Assembly (NCBI GenBank): GCA_023053575.1
Contig: JAKZAP010000007.1
Span: 14,599,508-14,663,507 of the forward strand
Direction: 5' to 3'
Length of the DNA stretch: 64,000 nt
Origin: Branchinecta lynchi
Taxonomy: Eukaryota; Arthropoda; Branchiopoda; Anostraca; Branchinectidae
Shown one piece after another: positions 44,901 to 51,972 of the stretch. Each line of letters starts with the position of its first letter. Position 1 is the stretch's first letter. Position numbers and translations under genes: made by a program. The notes beneath the pieces were generated by a model, which saw nothing but the letters and a program-made list of their open reading frames with translations, was not told the origin of the DNA and did no database searches.

Positions 44901-47900
44901 AACAATACCAGCAACAACGCACTTCAGTAAAGACGCCAACCTACAAGACAGCGTCCAAAGACTGGCAACGAAAATTACTAGCAAACTGAAACACTTCCTC
45001 TAACAAGAACCCCACTTTTCGACGAACTTGATTTTTGCCCTTAAGTTGATCACCACCGACAGCCACGAACTACTGTTCGACGTAAAAGGCACCTCCAGGG
45101 GTACGCGAGGGCACTCACAGAAACTAAAGCTATCTCTCAGCAAGAATCAGAAGTGATACAGTATCTTCGCCAACCGCGTTGCCCCCAGAGGAAAACCTCT
45201 TAGTGAGGAGACAGTGATGGCTAAAGCAACACAAGAAGGGTATACAGTGAATAGAAAGGCGTGGTCAAAGCTAGCTACAGGTATCCAGTGTTAACTTCCA
45301 GACCGTAAGCTTCGGTGACTTCAACATGCTACACAGCCTTGTCGCTAGCAACTGCCATTTAGGGTCATTTAATGTAATGGTCAAATCTGTCCTCTCCGGG
45401 AAACAGCTGGGATGAAATGCTGGGAATTTTGGCCTACGAGCCTGCTATCTTTTTCTTCAGTTTTCTAATTACCAGCGGGACTGATTGCCGCTTTTTGGGA
45501 TACCAAAACGTAAGTGGAGGGATACCTACGACCAGGGGCGTCGCAAGTGCATTTTCGGTGGGGGGGGGGGGGGGGTGCAGAGCCAAAATTTTACCGAATC
45601 TTTCAAAAATGTTACCGAATCCTAGAACTAGGAATTCGAGCTTTAAATTATGAGACAGAAATGATTCCGTATGAAGAGTAACAATAAAAGGCAGCATGAA
45701 CGACGATAAGCCAGGTATTAGGCGGTGTTTTGGCGAAGCGCACATGGACAAAATATTGCCGGGTATGACTGCAGTAACAGCTACTACCTATTATAGTCAA
45801 TAGAAAATCACATTGAGCGCGGCAGGCGAAAATTTTCGAAATCCATTATTTTTTTTTTGAAGGATAAAATTTAACTGCTTCTCTTACAAATTCTATCATT
45901 TACCGCTGATTAAATACCGAGACTCTATGAAGTTCCACAAACCGGATGGAGCGACGTTCCGGCAGCAGCAGCAACTGTAGTCCAGTCAATATACTACCTG
46001 TAATCACATAAAGTGAGCGCCGCAGGCGAAATTGTTTTTTGCTTTTTTCTGCCAAATTTAATTTCTATCCAAATTCTAGCCTTTTAATGTTTCGAAATCT
46101 CAATCCTAAAACTGGCTTAAAACCCACGTCAAATGACGCGCCCTTCCACAAAATAGAGAATATTACGAAACGTGCTGCAGGCGGAATTTTCGAAATATTC
46201 ATGATTAGATATTCTTTTTAAGATCCAAAATAAAAGTAAGGACTATCGATGATATCATAGAACATCCCTTTTGTCTGCGACCAGTGCTTCACTCGACCTC
46301 TTCTGAGTTTCGAGGTTCGTGTTAACTTCCGAATCTTGGCAATTATAACGAATAAGTCACCGAATCCCAGTTATTATACCGAATAAGTTTAGACCGAGAG
46401 CATGTTCGGGATTCTGTATAACTACCGTATCCCGGTTATTATACCGGATTGTTTTGGTATCGAAAGACTACCGAACATTTTATAAGTAGTGAACGGATAG
46501 ACAAAAATGCTCCTCAATATTCATATTCTACAATATTCATATTCGGTATGCTTTCGTCGAAATTGGAACAAAGTCAGGATTCGTGGTTAACTTCCCAATC
46601 CTGGAAATTATACTGAATAAATTACCGAATCCCAATCGTGATACCAAATAATTTCGAACCAATAGCTTATTTGGGATTCTGTGTAACAACGGAATCTCCA
46701 TAAGTATACCGAATAGTTCCGGCATCGAAAAATTACCAAATAATTTCAGTAAATTCTCTTACCAAATTCGTGATAACTACCGGATACTGGCAATTATACC
46801 GAATCCGATCATTATACCGAAGAGATTCGGTATAACCACCGAATCCCCATAAATATAACGAACAGTTCTGCTATCGAAAAAATACCGAACAATACTACAA
46901 TACGAACAATAACTACCGAATACTGGCAATTATACCGAATCTCGATCATTATACCGAAGAGATTTTGTACTGATAGCCTATTTAGGATTCTGTATAACTA
47001 CCGAATCCCCGTAAATATAACGAACAGTTCTGCTATCGAAAAAATACCGAACAATTTTAGTAAAATTGTGGGCCTTCGGCCCATAATTTTACCGAATCTC
47101 AAAAAGGTGGGGGGGGTGCTGCACCCCCCGCACCCCCCCCCCCTTGCGACGCCCCTGCCTACGACATCGCAAAAGTTGTCCGTCCATCCGTCTGTAAGCA
47201 CGATAACTCTCGACGGGAATGAGATATTTTGATGAAACTTGGTGTGAGCATTCGTTGGGTCGTCGGACCAGTCGAGTTCGTAAATGGGCTTTGTAGCCCT
47301 AGATTTAGGGGGGGGGGGGGTCAAATTAAGGGGCAAATAAAATATTTTGAAATAGCTAATGTGATAGTCGATTATGGGGTAAGAAGACAAGCTGAATACG
47401 ATGGTGAAAACCATTTTGTAATCGGACAAGTAGTTCCCTCGGAATCCGGCCAAAACCGGGAAGTTTGTTAAAAGTAAAAGCTTTATTTGAAGTTGATTAG
47501 ATGTTCGATTTAGGGGTACGAAGACATGCTGAAGACGATGGTGAAAACCATTTTCTCGACGGACAAGTAGTTCGCCCGGAATTCGGCCCAAACCGGAAAG
47601 TTTGTTAAAATTAAAAGTTTTATTTGGAGTAGATTAGATGTTCGATTTAGGGCAAGAAGACATGCTGAACACTTATGTGAAAACAATTTTCTACCCGGAC
47701 ATGTAGTTCGCCCGGAATCCGGCCCAAACCGGAAAATTGTTAGAAGTTAAAGTTTTATTTCTAGTTGATTAGATAAGCGATTTTGGGGTAAGAAGAGATG
47801 CTGAATCCCTGTATGACAATCATATTTTACCCGGACATATAGTTCGACCGGAATCCGGCTGGAGTCGGAAAATTTGTTATAAGTTAAATTTTTATTTGAA

Positions 47901-48877
47901 GTTAATTAGATGTTCATTATTGGGGAAAGAAGATACCCTGAGTTCGTTTTTGAGCTTTCTTTTTTCGCCGGACAAGTAGTTCTGGAGTTCGGCCTAAACC
48001 GGGAATTTGGCGGAAGTGGCAGGAAGTTTTTGTCAAAACAGATATGACTTATGAGATGATTAGCTATTTGGCCTTAATCTGTTTCTGAATTTTAATTGTA
48101 AAAATGTTCAAGGAGTCTGGCGTGACTGGATCTGGCTAAGACAAGACAAAGTTGTCTGGATCAGTTATTGAATTTTTGGGATCCCATCGAAACCTTTGGT
48201 CTTGTTTGAATAGACGAAGAACCCAGTTAGACCCTACATGGCTATGGCCAGTTGGCTTTTTGCAATAAATATCAAATATCATATCATCAATTAATTTTAG
48301 AACCATTTCCTCCTTGCCTTCTCTTCTAGCCGATCTAACTGCTCATCAGGAAACGGAAAGTTGGTGGATTGAGCCTTTCATCTTCGCTGTAAAAAGTTTT
48401 TCCGTATAAAGATTAAAGTTAACTGCAGTAATTGCTACTCGGATTACTCTTATCTCTACGCAGATAAGTTTAATATCAAATAGAGATAAGATGAATCTGA
48501 GTAGCAAATACTACACTGCTTCCTGGCCGACGATTGAAGTTCAGTGTCTTTTTGTGTATGTTTATGTGTTTTATTTATTTTCTTCATTTACTCCGCTTTC
48601 TGAAAACGGCGGGTTATAAATAAATTACTTACTTACTTACTTACTGCAGTTAACTTTAATCTTTATACGGAGGAACTTTTTACAGTGTTACACTAAATAT
48701 TTATCCCTTTGTTGAACTGACCTTTTTTCTTAGCCTTGGCTTGACAACAAGCACACGGTATTTGGCCGAGTCACAAAAGGGATGGAGGTCGTTCAGGCCA
48801 TATCGCAGGCGAAAGTACACCCTAAAACCGACAAGCCCTACGAGGACATCAGGATTCTGAGTGTCACAGTTCGATAG
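20923..48877 (+). CDS. PPWD1: Peptidylprolyl isomerase domain and WD repeat-containing protein 1
   Basis: Thirteen coding exons (listed separately) join with consistent phase at GT-AG sites to give 604 residues; human PPWD1 has 646. The acidic N-terminus [15 protein letters not shown] is shorter than in vertebrates. WD40 repeats follow at about residues 55-370 ([40 protein letters not shown]). A linker ends [18 protein letters not shown]-terminal cyclophilin domain (about 447-604) keeps the CypA active-site residues R493, F498, M499, Q501, A539, F551, W559, L560 and H564, so it is probably an active prolyl isomerase. PPWD1 is a nuclear protein of the catalytic spliceosome. Introns range from 464 to 5550 bp and are crowded with transposon remnants. 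The ATG has A at -3. Confidence 0.96.
21013..22200 (+). mobile_element. hAT element copy in PPWD1 intron 1, right end lost
   Basis: The left terminus CAGGGGTGTCACTAGCC starts 20 bp after the PPWD1 exon 1 donor. The interior parallels the element at 60035-62000: CCAGTTTGTGCTGATGGACT, AGCTTCCAACGACTGTACCC at 21268 and CCTACCATACAAGTTCTGCC at 21359. Another element (21641-22092) sits inside it. No right terminus is recognisable before exon 2; 22200-22858 shows no further feature. Confidence 0.65.
21641..22092. mobile_element. TA-inserted MITE nested in the hAT copy
   Basis: Imperfect inverted ends CAGGAGTCCTGAGTGAAGCC and, reverse-complemented, CAGGAGTTTTGCATGAAGC, flanked on both sides by TA. 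The related hAT element at 60360 reads continuously through the insertion site (AACTATACCTACC), which acts as an empty site. A TA duplication fits the Tc1/mariner group. No transposase ORF. Confidence 0.65.
22859..22961 (+). CDS. PPWD1: PPWD1 exon 2
   Basis: Encodes [20 protein letters not shown] through [11 protein letters not shown], nearly colinear with the human protein. Acceptor CCTTCTAG, donor GTAAGA. Confidence 0.95.
23150..23215. repeat. Fragment of the ACACTGTCAGAAG MITE
   Basis: GGATGTGCAATTTCAACAGATAACACTC resembles one arm of the palindromic element at 28364-28704. The flanking parts of PPWD1 introns 2 and 3 show no other recognised feature. Confidence 0.35.
23576..23772 (+). CDS. 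PPWD1: PPWD1 exon 3 (WD repeats)
   Basis: Encodes [19 protein letters not shown] through [18 protein letters not shown], two WD40 blades. Acceptor CTTCACAG, donor GTAAGT. Confidence 0.96.
24468..24555 (+). CDS. PPWD1: PPWD1 exon 4
   Basis: Encodes [18 protein letters not shown] then [11 protein letters not shown], matching the human DMINMLKLGYFPGQCEWI segment. Acceptor TTCTCAG, donor GTAAGT. Confidence 0.95.
24957..25090. mobile_element. Small palindromic MITE in PPWD1 intron 4
   Basis: CCGTACGGAAATTCCCCGCC at the left end is inverted at the right end (GGCGGGAAATTTCCGTACGG). The 134-bp unit has no ORF. Confidence 0.6.
26123..26228 (+). CDS. PPWD1: PPWD1 exon 5
   Basis: Encodes [20 protein letters not shown] then [15 protein letters not shown], a WD strand set equivalent to the human KIFIYDGRGDNQPLHIF region. 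Acceptor TTTTTTACAG, donor GTAAGT. Confidence 0.93.
26259..26791. mobile_element. MITE with GCATTGTYCAAATAGGTG ends
   Basis: Left end GCATTGTCCAAATAGGTG and right end CACCTATTTGAACAATGC are inverted repeats. Sub-terminal GCGTATAC and GTTATACGC follow. Flanking TTAA/ATTA leaves a 3-bp TTA duplication possible. It lies in PPWD1 intron 5. A half copy is at 1418-1700. Confidence 0.6.
26995..27500 (-). mobile_element. Non-LTR retrotransposon (CR1/L2-like) RT C-terminal fragment
   Basis: On the minus strand, 27494-27066 encodes [20 protein letters not shown], then [38 protein letters not shown] and [20 protein letters not shown], then [11 protein letters not shown]. This is the signature thumb and tail region of CR1/L2-clade reverse transcriptases. 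After the stop comes a 3' UTR with an ATT/AT microsatellite tail (about 26990-27035). The element is severely 5'-truncated and inserted in PPWD1 intron 5. Confidence 0.85.
27693..27911 (+). CDS. PPWD1: PPWD1 exon 6 (WD repeats)
   Basis: Encodes [20 protein letters not shown] through [18 protein letters not shown] and [19 protein letters not shown]. Phase 0 at both ends. Confidence 0.95.
28364..28704. mobile_element. Palindromic MITE of about 341 bp
   Basis: The left arm (TACACTGTCAGAAGTTTCAT ... GGATGCGCAGATACAACAGA) pairs with the right arm (ATATCTGTTGAAACCGCGCA ... CTTACGACAGGGTA) over about 85 bp. Inner arms share AACGTTATGCAT/ATACATAACGTT. It lies in PPWD1 intron 6. Fragments recur at 23150, 41042-41642, 55463 and 57650-57840. 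Confidence 0.7.
28994..29135. repeat. Family C hairpin repeat copy
   Basis: GGATAAGTCAGCTGGATTTT pairs with AAAATGTAGCTGACTTATC around a loop with CCCTTGCCAAGAAGGGCCG. ATTCGCAGTCAGCTTGGGCT follows as the common flank. Confidence 0.65.
29184..29462. mobile_element. MITE with GAGCCTCGTTTTTGTT ends
   Basis: GAGCCTCGTTTTTGTTGC at the left and AACAAAAACGAGGCTC at the right are inverted repeats, with GCTGCAG motifs inside both arms. The interior ORFs are short and unconserved. Confidence 0.55.
29598..33352. mobile_element. Large foldback-type element with hairpin ends and an internal 800-bp array
   Basis: A 29-bp exact inverted repeat bounds 3.75 kb. The left copy is 29598-29626 (GTGTTGCGAGAGCAACACTT, then TGGTTTTGT) and its reverse complement is 33324-33352. 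The outer 18 bp of each end is itself a hairpin (GTTGC-GAGA-GCAAC). Inside, from about 30370 to 33290, sequence blocks recur in order. A GGGGTTGACAACTTC block ends near 30490, 31800 and 32600. A CACATTGTATTCGATTT block is at about 30870, 31410, 32165 and 33000. The repeat period is about 540-840 bp. It sits in PPWD1 intron 6 and has no transposase. The ORFs at 31342-31563 and 32905-33150 are the same repeat. Confidence 0.65.
33393..33410. repeat. Perfect 18-bp palindrome
   Basis: ACGTTGCCCGGGCAACGT equals its own reverse complement. It follows a run of smaller hairpins (CCGGCGAAGCCGG at about 33358 and AAGGTTGCCGCAACACTT at about 33375) and lies 41 bp outside the foldback element's right repeat and 51 bp before PPWD1 exon 7. 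Confidence 0.75.
33462..33580 (+). CDS. PPWD1: PPWD1 exon 7
   Basis: Encodes [20 protein letters not shown] through PSMEFSR, matching human VRIFRFVTGKLMRVFDESLS. It follows the 5.5-kb intron that contains the 800-bp repeat array. Confidence 0.95.
33581..34096. other. PPWD1 intron 7, 5' part
   Basis: Apart from a (GA)n tract at about 33604-33620, nothing recognisable. Confidence 0.4.
34097..34260 (-). mobile_element. Retroelement 3' tail (TTCA)n
   Basis: GAATGAATGAATGAATTG then ATTTATTAGATGCAG reads on the minus strand as an AATAAAT signal with a (TTCA)n tail, as in other non-LTR 3' ends here. Downstream, 34261-35177 has no recognised feature. Confidence 0.35.
35178..36258 (+). mobile_element. 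Family A element, full-length copy
   Basis: Runs from AAGACCAAAGGTGTCGATGG plus GGGATCCCAAAAATC to TTTTGGGATCCCAAAAATG. It is the clearest array: AGCATGTCTTCTTACCC occurs at 35708, 35845 and 35982, an exact 137-bp period, with two more diverged units before. Each unit holds GGCCGGATTCCGGACGAACT and TTGTCCGGCGAGA. A GGACGGACGGACGGAC tract precedes the right end. It lies in PPWD1 intron 7. No ORF of note. Confidence 0.8.
36605..36960 (-). mobile_element. Family B core fragment
   Basis: CTCATATGGCACTTGCAGG, CTTTCACTTCGTGGTTAGG and TACTTTGCGGTTAAG correspond to the AT-rich centre of family B at 2620-3060. The hairpin ends are absent. Confidence 0.5.
37077..37269 (+). CDS. PPWD1: PPWD1 exon 8
   Basis: Encodes [20 protein letters not shown] through [20 protein letters not shown] and LQVAVFQ. 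Acceptor TTTTTAG, donor GTTAGT. Confidence 0.95.
37505..37540 (+). repeat. Retroelement-type tail (CTAT)n
   Basis: CAATCAATAAGTCTATCTAT resembles other AATAAA-plus-microsatellite tails in the window; the 37280-37500 sequence upstream is T-rich and unrecognised. Confidence 0.3.
37952..38094. repeat. Family C hairpin, best-preserved copy
   Basis: Arms of about 47 bp (GTATACAACGGATACGTCAG ... CGATATTTCG and its complement CGAAATATCG ... TATCCATTGTATAC) differ at only about one position. The loop carries CTTGGCAAGGGTCCTCG. Five other copies of the family lie in this window. Confidence 0.8.
38517..38922 (+). mobile_element. Non-LTR retrotransposon 3' end (RT C-terminus, ATTC tail)
   Basis: The frame 38517-38816 contains [20 protein letters not shown] and [20 protein letters not shown], resembling the end of an ORF2 polyprotein. 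It is followed by GGGCAATAAATTATTTC and (ATTC)n at 38897-38920. The AATAAA plus tetranucleotide tail supports a retroelement 3' end; the RT family is uncertain. Confidence 0.5.
39055..39660 (-). mobile_element. Non-LTR retrotransposon ORF2 C-terminal fragment with zinc-knuckle motif
   Basis: Two overlapping frames (39656-39369, then 39400-39200) encode [33 protein letters not shown] and [18 protein letters not shown]. The last is the Cys/His motif at the end of many non-LTR ORF2 proteins. A frameshift separates the halves. It ends with AATAATAAATTATAT-like sequence on the minus strand. Confidence 0.65.
39668..39845. mobile_element. Palindromic MITE, TTTGCTACTGGGATTAATC family
   Basis: GCAGTATTTGCTACTGGGAT pairs with ATCCCAGTAGCAAATACTGC around a centre with further TCTCT/AGAGA pairing. 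The right end ACTTTTTACATTGTA mirrors the left TACACGGTAAAA. A second copy is at 48386-48687. Confidence 0.65.
40151..40290 (+). CDS. PPWD1: PPWD1 exon 9
   Basis: Encodes [20 protein letters not shown] through [18 protein letters not shown], matching human DPTIVCTSFKKNRFYMFT. Acceptor GATTTTCAG, donor GTGAGG. Confidence 0.94.
40755..40849 (+). CDS. PPWD1: PPWD1 exon 10 (linker)
   Basis: Encodes [20 protein letters not shown] then [12 protein letters not shown], the conserved linker before the cyclophilin domain. Acceptor CTTTCAG, donor GTAAGT. Confidence 0.94.
41042..41642 (-). mobile_element. Non-LTR retrotransposon fragment inserted in a MITE
   Basis: Minus-strand sequence (41560-41387) encodes [20 protein letters not shown] then [13 protein letters not shown], the typical final segment of CR1/L2-like reverse transcriptases. 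On the minus strand it ends in an (ACCT)n tail near 41068-41083. The flanks, TGTCAGAAGTTTAGTAACAG at 41046 and TTGAAATTGCGCATCC with TTGTGACAGTGTACGG at 41598-41642, are arms of the MITE seen at 28364-28704. The retroelement therefore landed inside it. Confidence 0.7.
41643..42879. other. PPWD1 intron 10 sequence, no feature recognised
   Basis: No coding similarity or defined repeat. A TGTACTTTTGTTCTCA-type and an AAATGACTTCAGTTTGG-type block suggest a weak internal duplication (about 41690 and 42030), too diverged to define. Confidence 0.3.
42880..43094. repeat. Family C hairpin repeat, expanded copy
   Basis: TACAACGGATACATCAGCTT, then four CAATACGTCAGCTT/CAATCCGTCAGCTT iterations, then TAGCTGACGTATCCGTTGTA and the ATTGTTTGAATAAATG flank. 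The internal iterations are peculiar to this copy. Confidence 0.65.
43267..43455 (+). CDS. PPWD1: PPWD1 exon 11 (cyclophilin N-terminal half)
   Basis: Encodes [20 protein letters not shown] through [20 protein letters not shown] and [16 protein letters not shown], carrying active-site R, F, M and Q. The usual KGFMIQ is KQFMIQ here. Confidence 0.96.
44223..44570. mobile_element. hAT MITE, CAGTNGTTCCCAACC family
   Basis: CAGTTGTTCCCAACC at the left and GGTTGGGAACCACTG at the right are 15-bp inverted repeats with one mismatch. This terminus is widespread in animal hAT elements. Flanking octamers GCCTTGAG and CCTTATAA do not match exactly, so the duplication is decayed or absent. It lies in PPWD1 intron 11. 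Confidence 0.65.
44673..44824 (+). CDS. PPWD1: PPWD1 exon 12 (cyclophilin core)
   Basis: Encodes [20 protein letters not shown] through [20 protein letters not shown] and ITVIPT. It includes active-site A539 and F551. Confidence 0.97.
45492..48205 (-). mobile_element. Family A element split by a hAT insertion
   Basis: Starts TTTTTGGGATACCAAAACG and TAAGTGGAGGGATACCTACG. It is interrupted at 45533-47157 and resumes with CATCGCAAAAGTTGTCCG. It then runs through five units (GAAGACATGCTGAAGACGATG-type anchors) and ends GAATTTTTGGGATCCCATCG and ACCTTTGGTCTTGTTTG. It lies in PPWD1 intron 12. Confidence 0.75.
45533..47157. mobile_element. hAT non-autonomous element with exact TIRs and 8-bp duplication
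   Basis: Perfect 15-bp inverted ends (CAGGGGCGTCGCAAG / CTTGCGACGCCCCTG) enclose 1625 bp, flanked by identical octamers CCTACGAC (45525-45532 and 47158-47165). Inside are poly-G/C runs next to the ends and three GCAGGCGAAAT-type motifs (45817, 46017, 46172). There are also tandem units of about 130 bp rich in ATACCGAA (46330-47060). No transposase. Confidence 0.92.
48206..48300 (+). mobile_element. Retroelement 3' end fragment
   Basis: CCAGTTGGCTTTTTGCAATA then AATATCAAATATCATATCATC is a typical short 3' end of a non-LTR element. It follows the family A copy directly. Confidence 0.35.
48386..48687. mobile_element. MITE (TTTGCTACTGGGATT family) carrying a retroelement tail
   Basis: Inverted ends of over 40 bp: CTGTAAAAAGTTTTTCCGTA at the left, TACGGAGGAACTTTTTACAG at the right, with AAGATTAAAGTTAACTGCAG next to each. 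The right arm is preceded by an insert (about 48515-48645) ending GGGTTATAAATAAATTACTT and (ACTT)n. Its tail resembles the fragment at 56341-56430. Confidence 0.65.
48734..48877 (+). CDS. PPWD1: PPWD1 exon 13 and stop
   Basis: Encodes [20 protein letters not shown] through [15 protein letters not shown] [19 protein letters not shown] and TAG. It carries the tryptophan, leucine and histidine (W559, L560, H564) that line the cyclophilin pocket. Confidence 0.97.
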   Translation, partial: PWLDNKHTVFGRVTKGMEVVQAISQAKVHPKTDKPYEDIRILSVTVR

Positions 48878-49455
48878 CCTTCTTATTCTTGTAAGTTGTT
48901 TCACTGTTCGAGGTGATTGGAGTTTCCTAATCTAAATGAATGCTATATTCATGTCCTGCCTGGTTTGAAAACTGGTGAAACGGTCACGAGGACGGTCCCT
49001 AGGTGTAGATCCGAACCGCACTCGGTCACTGTGAAGGGTACGATGGTCCTGAGATCTTCTGGCCGCATAAGGGTCGGGACGAAATATGGCAGACAGAACG
49101 CTAATACGCCTTAGTAGGGCTATGTATAAATCCGATATGTTCCAGCCAGACAGGGAGGATTTGGAGCGGGCGTCCATGACGTATTGCTGTATTCACAGTT
49201 GCCGAGTGGCGTATGGGGTTGCTACGAAATGTGTTCGGCAGAACGGTTTAAAGGCGTACTCTCGCGTTCCCCGAGGACTTCTTTTGAGCAATTCCTGCGT
49301 TTTTGTTTGTCCCAGGGACTCACTACCCGAGTTCTCGTGAGTCCCTAAGGACGGAGGATTCTCCAGTTATCAACACCGTCATCAAAAAGGACTCCCTTTC
49401 AAATTCGGAGGGGAATCAATTTTTGGTGGTGATGGTGCAATGTAAAATTAATTAA

Positions 49456-49483
49456 AATAAAAATACACAAAACTAAAAATAAA
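49456..49483 (+). terminator. Candidate polyadenylation signals downstream of PPWD1
   Basis: Two AATAAA hexamers (49456-49461 and 49478-49483) lie about 580-600 bp after the PPWD1 stop. They could end its transcript. The interval 48878-49455 has no other recognised feature. Confidence 0.3.
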
Positions 49484-49834
49484 GAAGATCCAGACTAATT
49501 TGGTTCACTGCCTGTTTTTTTTTTGGAACAATCAATTTTGGAAGCATTCCCCGTGTTTGCCGTACGCCGAGTCCGAGTGGAGTGATTCCCTGTATATTCT
49601 TGCCGTTCCCCGAGAAGCCCTCGGGGCACGGTGAGACTACGACTTAAGTCTTAAAAAACTCTTTAGCCGAGGCTGATTGCGAATCATATATACAAAATTA
49701 TGCAAAACGGCAAGTGAAAGTTCTGCGCTTCGTAGCATACATAGGCATATGTATACAGCATACATATAATTTATATATATGTAGCATACAGCATACATAT
49801 AATTTTGTATACATCAGCTACTCAGCCAAAATTT

Positions 49835-50215
49835 TCTGAATCTTACTGAAAATTTTTCTTCGTCAGACACGTAGTTCGCGCGGAATCCGGAAAATTGTTA
49901 AAAAATCGAAGTTTCATCTGTGGCTGATTAGACGATCGATATTAGGGTAAGCAGGCATACCGAGTCCGTTTTTTATCTTTTTTTTTTGACGGACCAGTAG
50001 GTCGCCGGGAATCCGTTCGAAGCCGGAAAGTAAGTAAAGAGTGAAAAGTCTTATCTGAAGGTGATTAGAGGTCCGACATAAAGGTAAGTAGACGTGCTGA
50101 ATTTATTTTCAAACTTTACTTTTTTCGGACAAGTAGGCCTACGCCAGTCCACCTGCAATCCGGCCGAACCGGAAATTCGATAAAAAGTATTTGTTTTAAC
50201 TGACGTTATCACTGG
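49835..50215 (-). mobile_element. Family A fragment
   Basis: Two to three diverged units (GACACGTAGTTCGCGCGGAAT, AGGGTAAGCAGGCATACCG, GGACCAGTAGGTCGCC) without either GGGATCCC end. The stretch 50216-50683 beyond has no recognised feature. Confidence 0.5.
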
Positions 50216-50683
50216 TGGTGCTCCTATCGGCAACCCTCACAAGAGTTTGGATCGACACGGTAATCTACTAGAGGCAGCAGTGCAGTCTTTTCTATTGGAT
50301 CTCAGGAAGATTTTGTTTTTCAGACGTACGGGAAACAAGGAGGAAGGGTGAAGAATTGCCGTCACCCTCTCTTAGAAGAAGTATCTTGTTGGGTTAATGT
50401 TACATTCATGGTGAGGGGAAGACACAGAGGCACCCGACACTTTGTACAACAGGATCGAGGCACCAGTGCATATCCCGACTCAAGGTGCTTTTTCAGGGTA
50501 TTGCTGGATTGCCTTGTCTGTTGCACGGCTATCAAGTAAAAAGATAACTAGCAGATAGCAGACTATCTTGAATTCAGCTTTTGAAAAATTTAGTGAGCTG
50601 GCGGTCTAGCCTTGATTCTTCGTTCGTGTTGATGTTGAGGCTACCTATGTTTCTTATGGCACTCGAAAACTTCGGCTGCACTG

Positions 50684-51345
50684 CAGGGGCGCAGCTAGGG
50701 TTTTGGGTTTGGAGGGGGGATATAAAGAATGTGCCGACAAAATCGTCCAGTGTGCCGACAAATGAGGACACAGAAGCTGAATTAAGAAAATAAAACTTAC
50801 TGGATTTAAAGAAGCAGTGTTTCTACTTCTTTGCTAATCGCAAGGTTTTCTCTTTTCGTTTCCAAAACAAAATTGGCTGGTCCAACTCCATCAGATCGAG
50901 TTCACTGGATTTCCACTCAACTAGATTTATTACAGAATTCTAATACACAAAAGCAAACTGAATACAATCGAACAAATCTTAAAGATGAATACGCCTTTGT
51001 TTCTTCACTTTCCACTGATCAACAAGTGCCTATGACTCCAACTCAGCAGCTATGTCTGTTTCGGTGTAGAGGAGCAGAAGTGAGTCAAGTCTATCTTCGT
51101 CCATGGTTGACCTCAATTGGCTTTTTACTATTTTCATCTTACCGAAGATCCGCTCACCTTCAGCTGAAGTCACGGGTACGGTTTTTGCAAAACGAAAGCT
51201 CTATAGACAAGTGGAAGAGCACGCTTGTGCTCTTTGGCCATAGAGAAGAGCTGTCCGAAGTTCCGTTTGTTAGTCTGAGTCTGCTTAAAAGTTCCTGGAA
51301 GGTTTCTATTTCCGACTTCAGTGTTCGTGGTGGTATCTGTTAACT
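50684..51345 (-). mobile_element. Truncated hAT transposon with transposase remnant
   Basis: A hAT-type terminus CAGGGGCGCAGCTAGGG begins at 50684, followed by GTGCCGACAAA motifs also found in the element at 60035. The transposase 3' end lies 346 bp inside, reading away from the terminus on the minus strand as expected. The other terminus is missing; an unrelated repeat starts at 51345. Confidence 0.7.
51030..51200 (-). pseudogene. hAT transposase C-terminal dimerisation domain remnant
   Basis: The minus strand encodes FAKTVPVTSAEGERIFGKMK, then IVKSQLRSTMDEDRLDSLLL and LYTETDIAAELES-stop. This is the hAT C-terminal dimerisation region, with the typical PVTSAEGERIFS block and the R-L-x-x-L-L-L-L helix. 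Just upstream, the likely PLVYRA segment is in another frame (51205-51225) and a TAG interrupts the present frame. The gene is therefore frameshifted and dead. The 170-residue plus-strand ORF at 50831-51343 is its antisense shadow. Confidence 0.8.
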
Positions 51346-51600
51346 CCACGAATAATCGATTTATATATAGTGGAATCTCCCTGTCGGATTTGCGGTACCT
51401 CTATGGGCTTGCACCTGTGTTGTATGATTGACGAAAACGATTTACGAAAAATATGTGTGCCGCAGTGAGCTACCTTCTGCGAGCTGATCACTGACCACTG
51501 AAAAGCCGCGTTTGTGTTGAGATTCAGATAGTCGGCGTCATAGTAAAAATTGCGTTCCCAAGGCACAGAAAACTTGACTACGCAACTTTCGGCCATCAAA
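51345..51600. repeat. Repeat D, copy 1
   Basis: CACGAATAATCGATTTATAT, CTCCCTGTCGGATTTG, TACCTCTATGGGCTTG and GAGATTCAGATAG match 62943-63140 in the same order. No ends or coding sequence recognised. Confidence 0.5.
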
Positions 51601-51972
51601 CCGACCTTGGGGGCTTAGATAATGATACAGGGACTTATTGTCGACAGGACTTCTTTGTTATCTCGAACCCCGTCCTTAGTGTTCCTAAAGCTAGCTGGCA
51701 GGCCCTTGCCCCTTATGCACTGTAATTATACACTTGTGCACCGTAAAAGTTCGCCTTTGGCCGTGTTGACTAACACATCGGGATAGTAGTAGAGAGGTTG
51801 TGCGTTCGATTCCTACACCCGGCACACAAACATTTTGCTTTTTTTTCTACTAACTCAAAAGTCGAATTCTCGGAAACTGCAATGGTCGTGACAAGAATTT
51901 TTCTTACTCTCAATATCGACTCGGGGTACATTCTTGATATGTCAGCTAGCTTCCCGAGTCAAGTTTTCTGTT

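Noticed and set aside
46998..47591. 197-residue minus-strand ORF, the longest in the window
   Set aside because: It crosses the end of the hAT element and the family A array. Its sequence is a translation of array units and a poly-C tract.
50831..51343. 170-residue plus-strand ORF
   Set aside because: It is antisense to the decayed hAT transposase (51030-51200), whose minus-strand reading has clear family motifs.
51790..51835. tRNA-like T-arm (GTGCGTTCGATTCCTACACC) near CCGGCACAC
   Set aside because: T-stem pairing is poor and no matching acceptor, D-arm or anticodon arm can be drawn upstream. At most it is a decayed tRNA-derived fragment.
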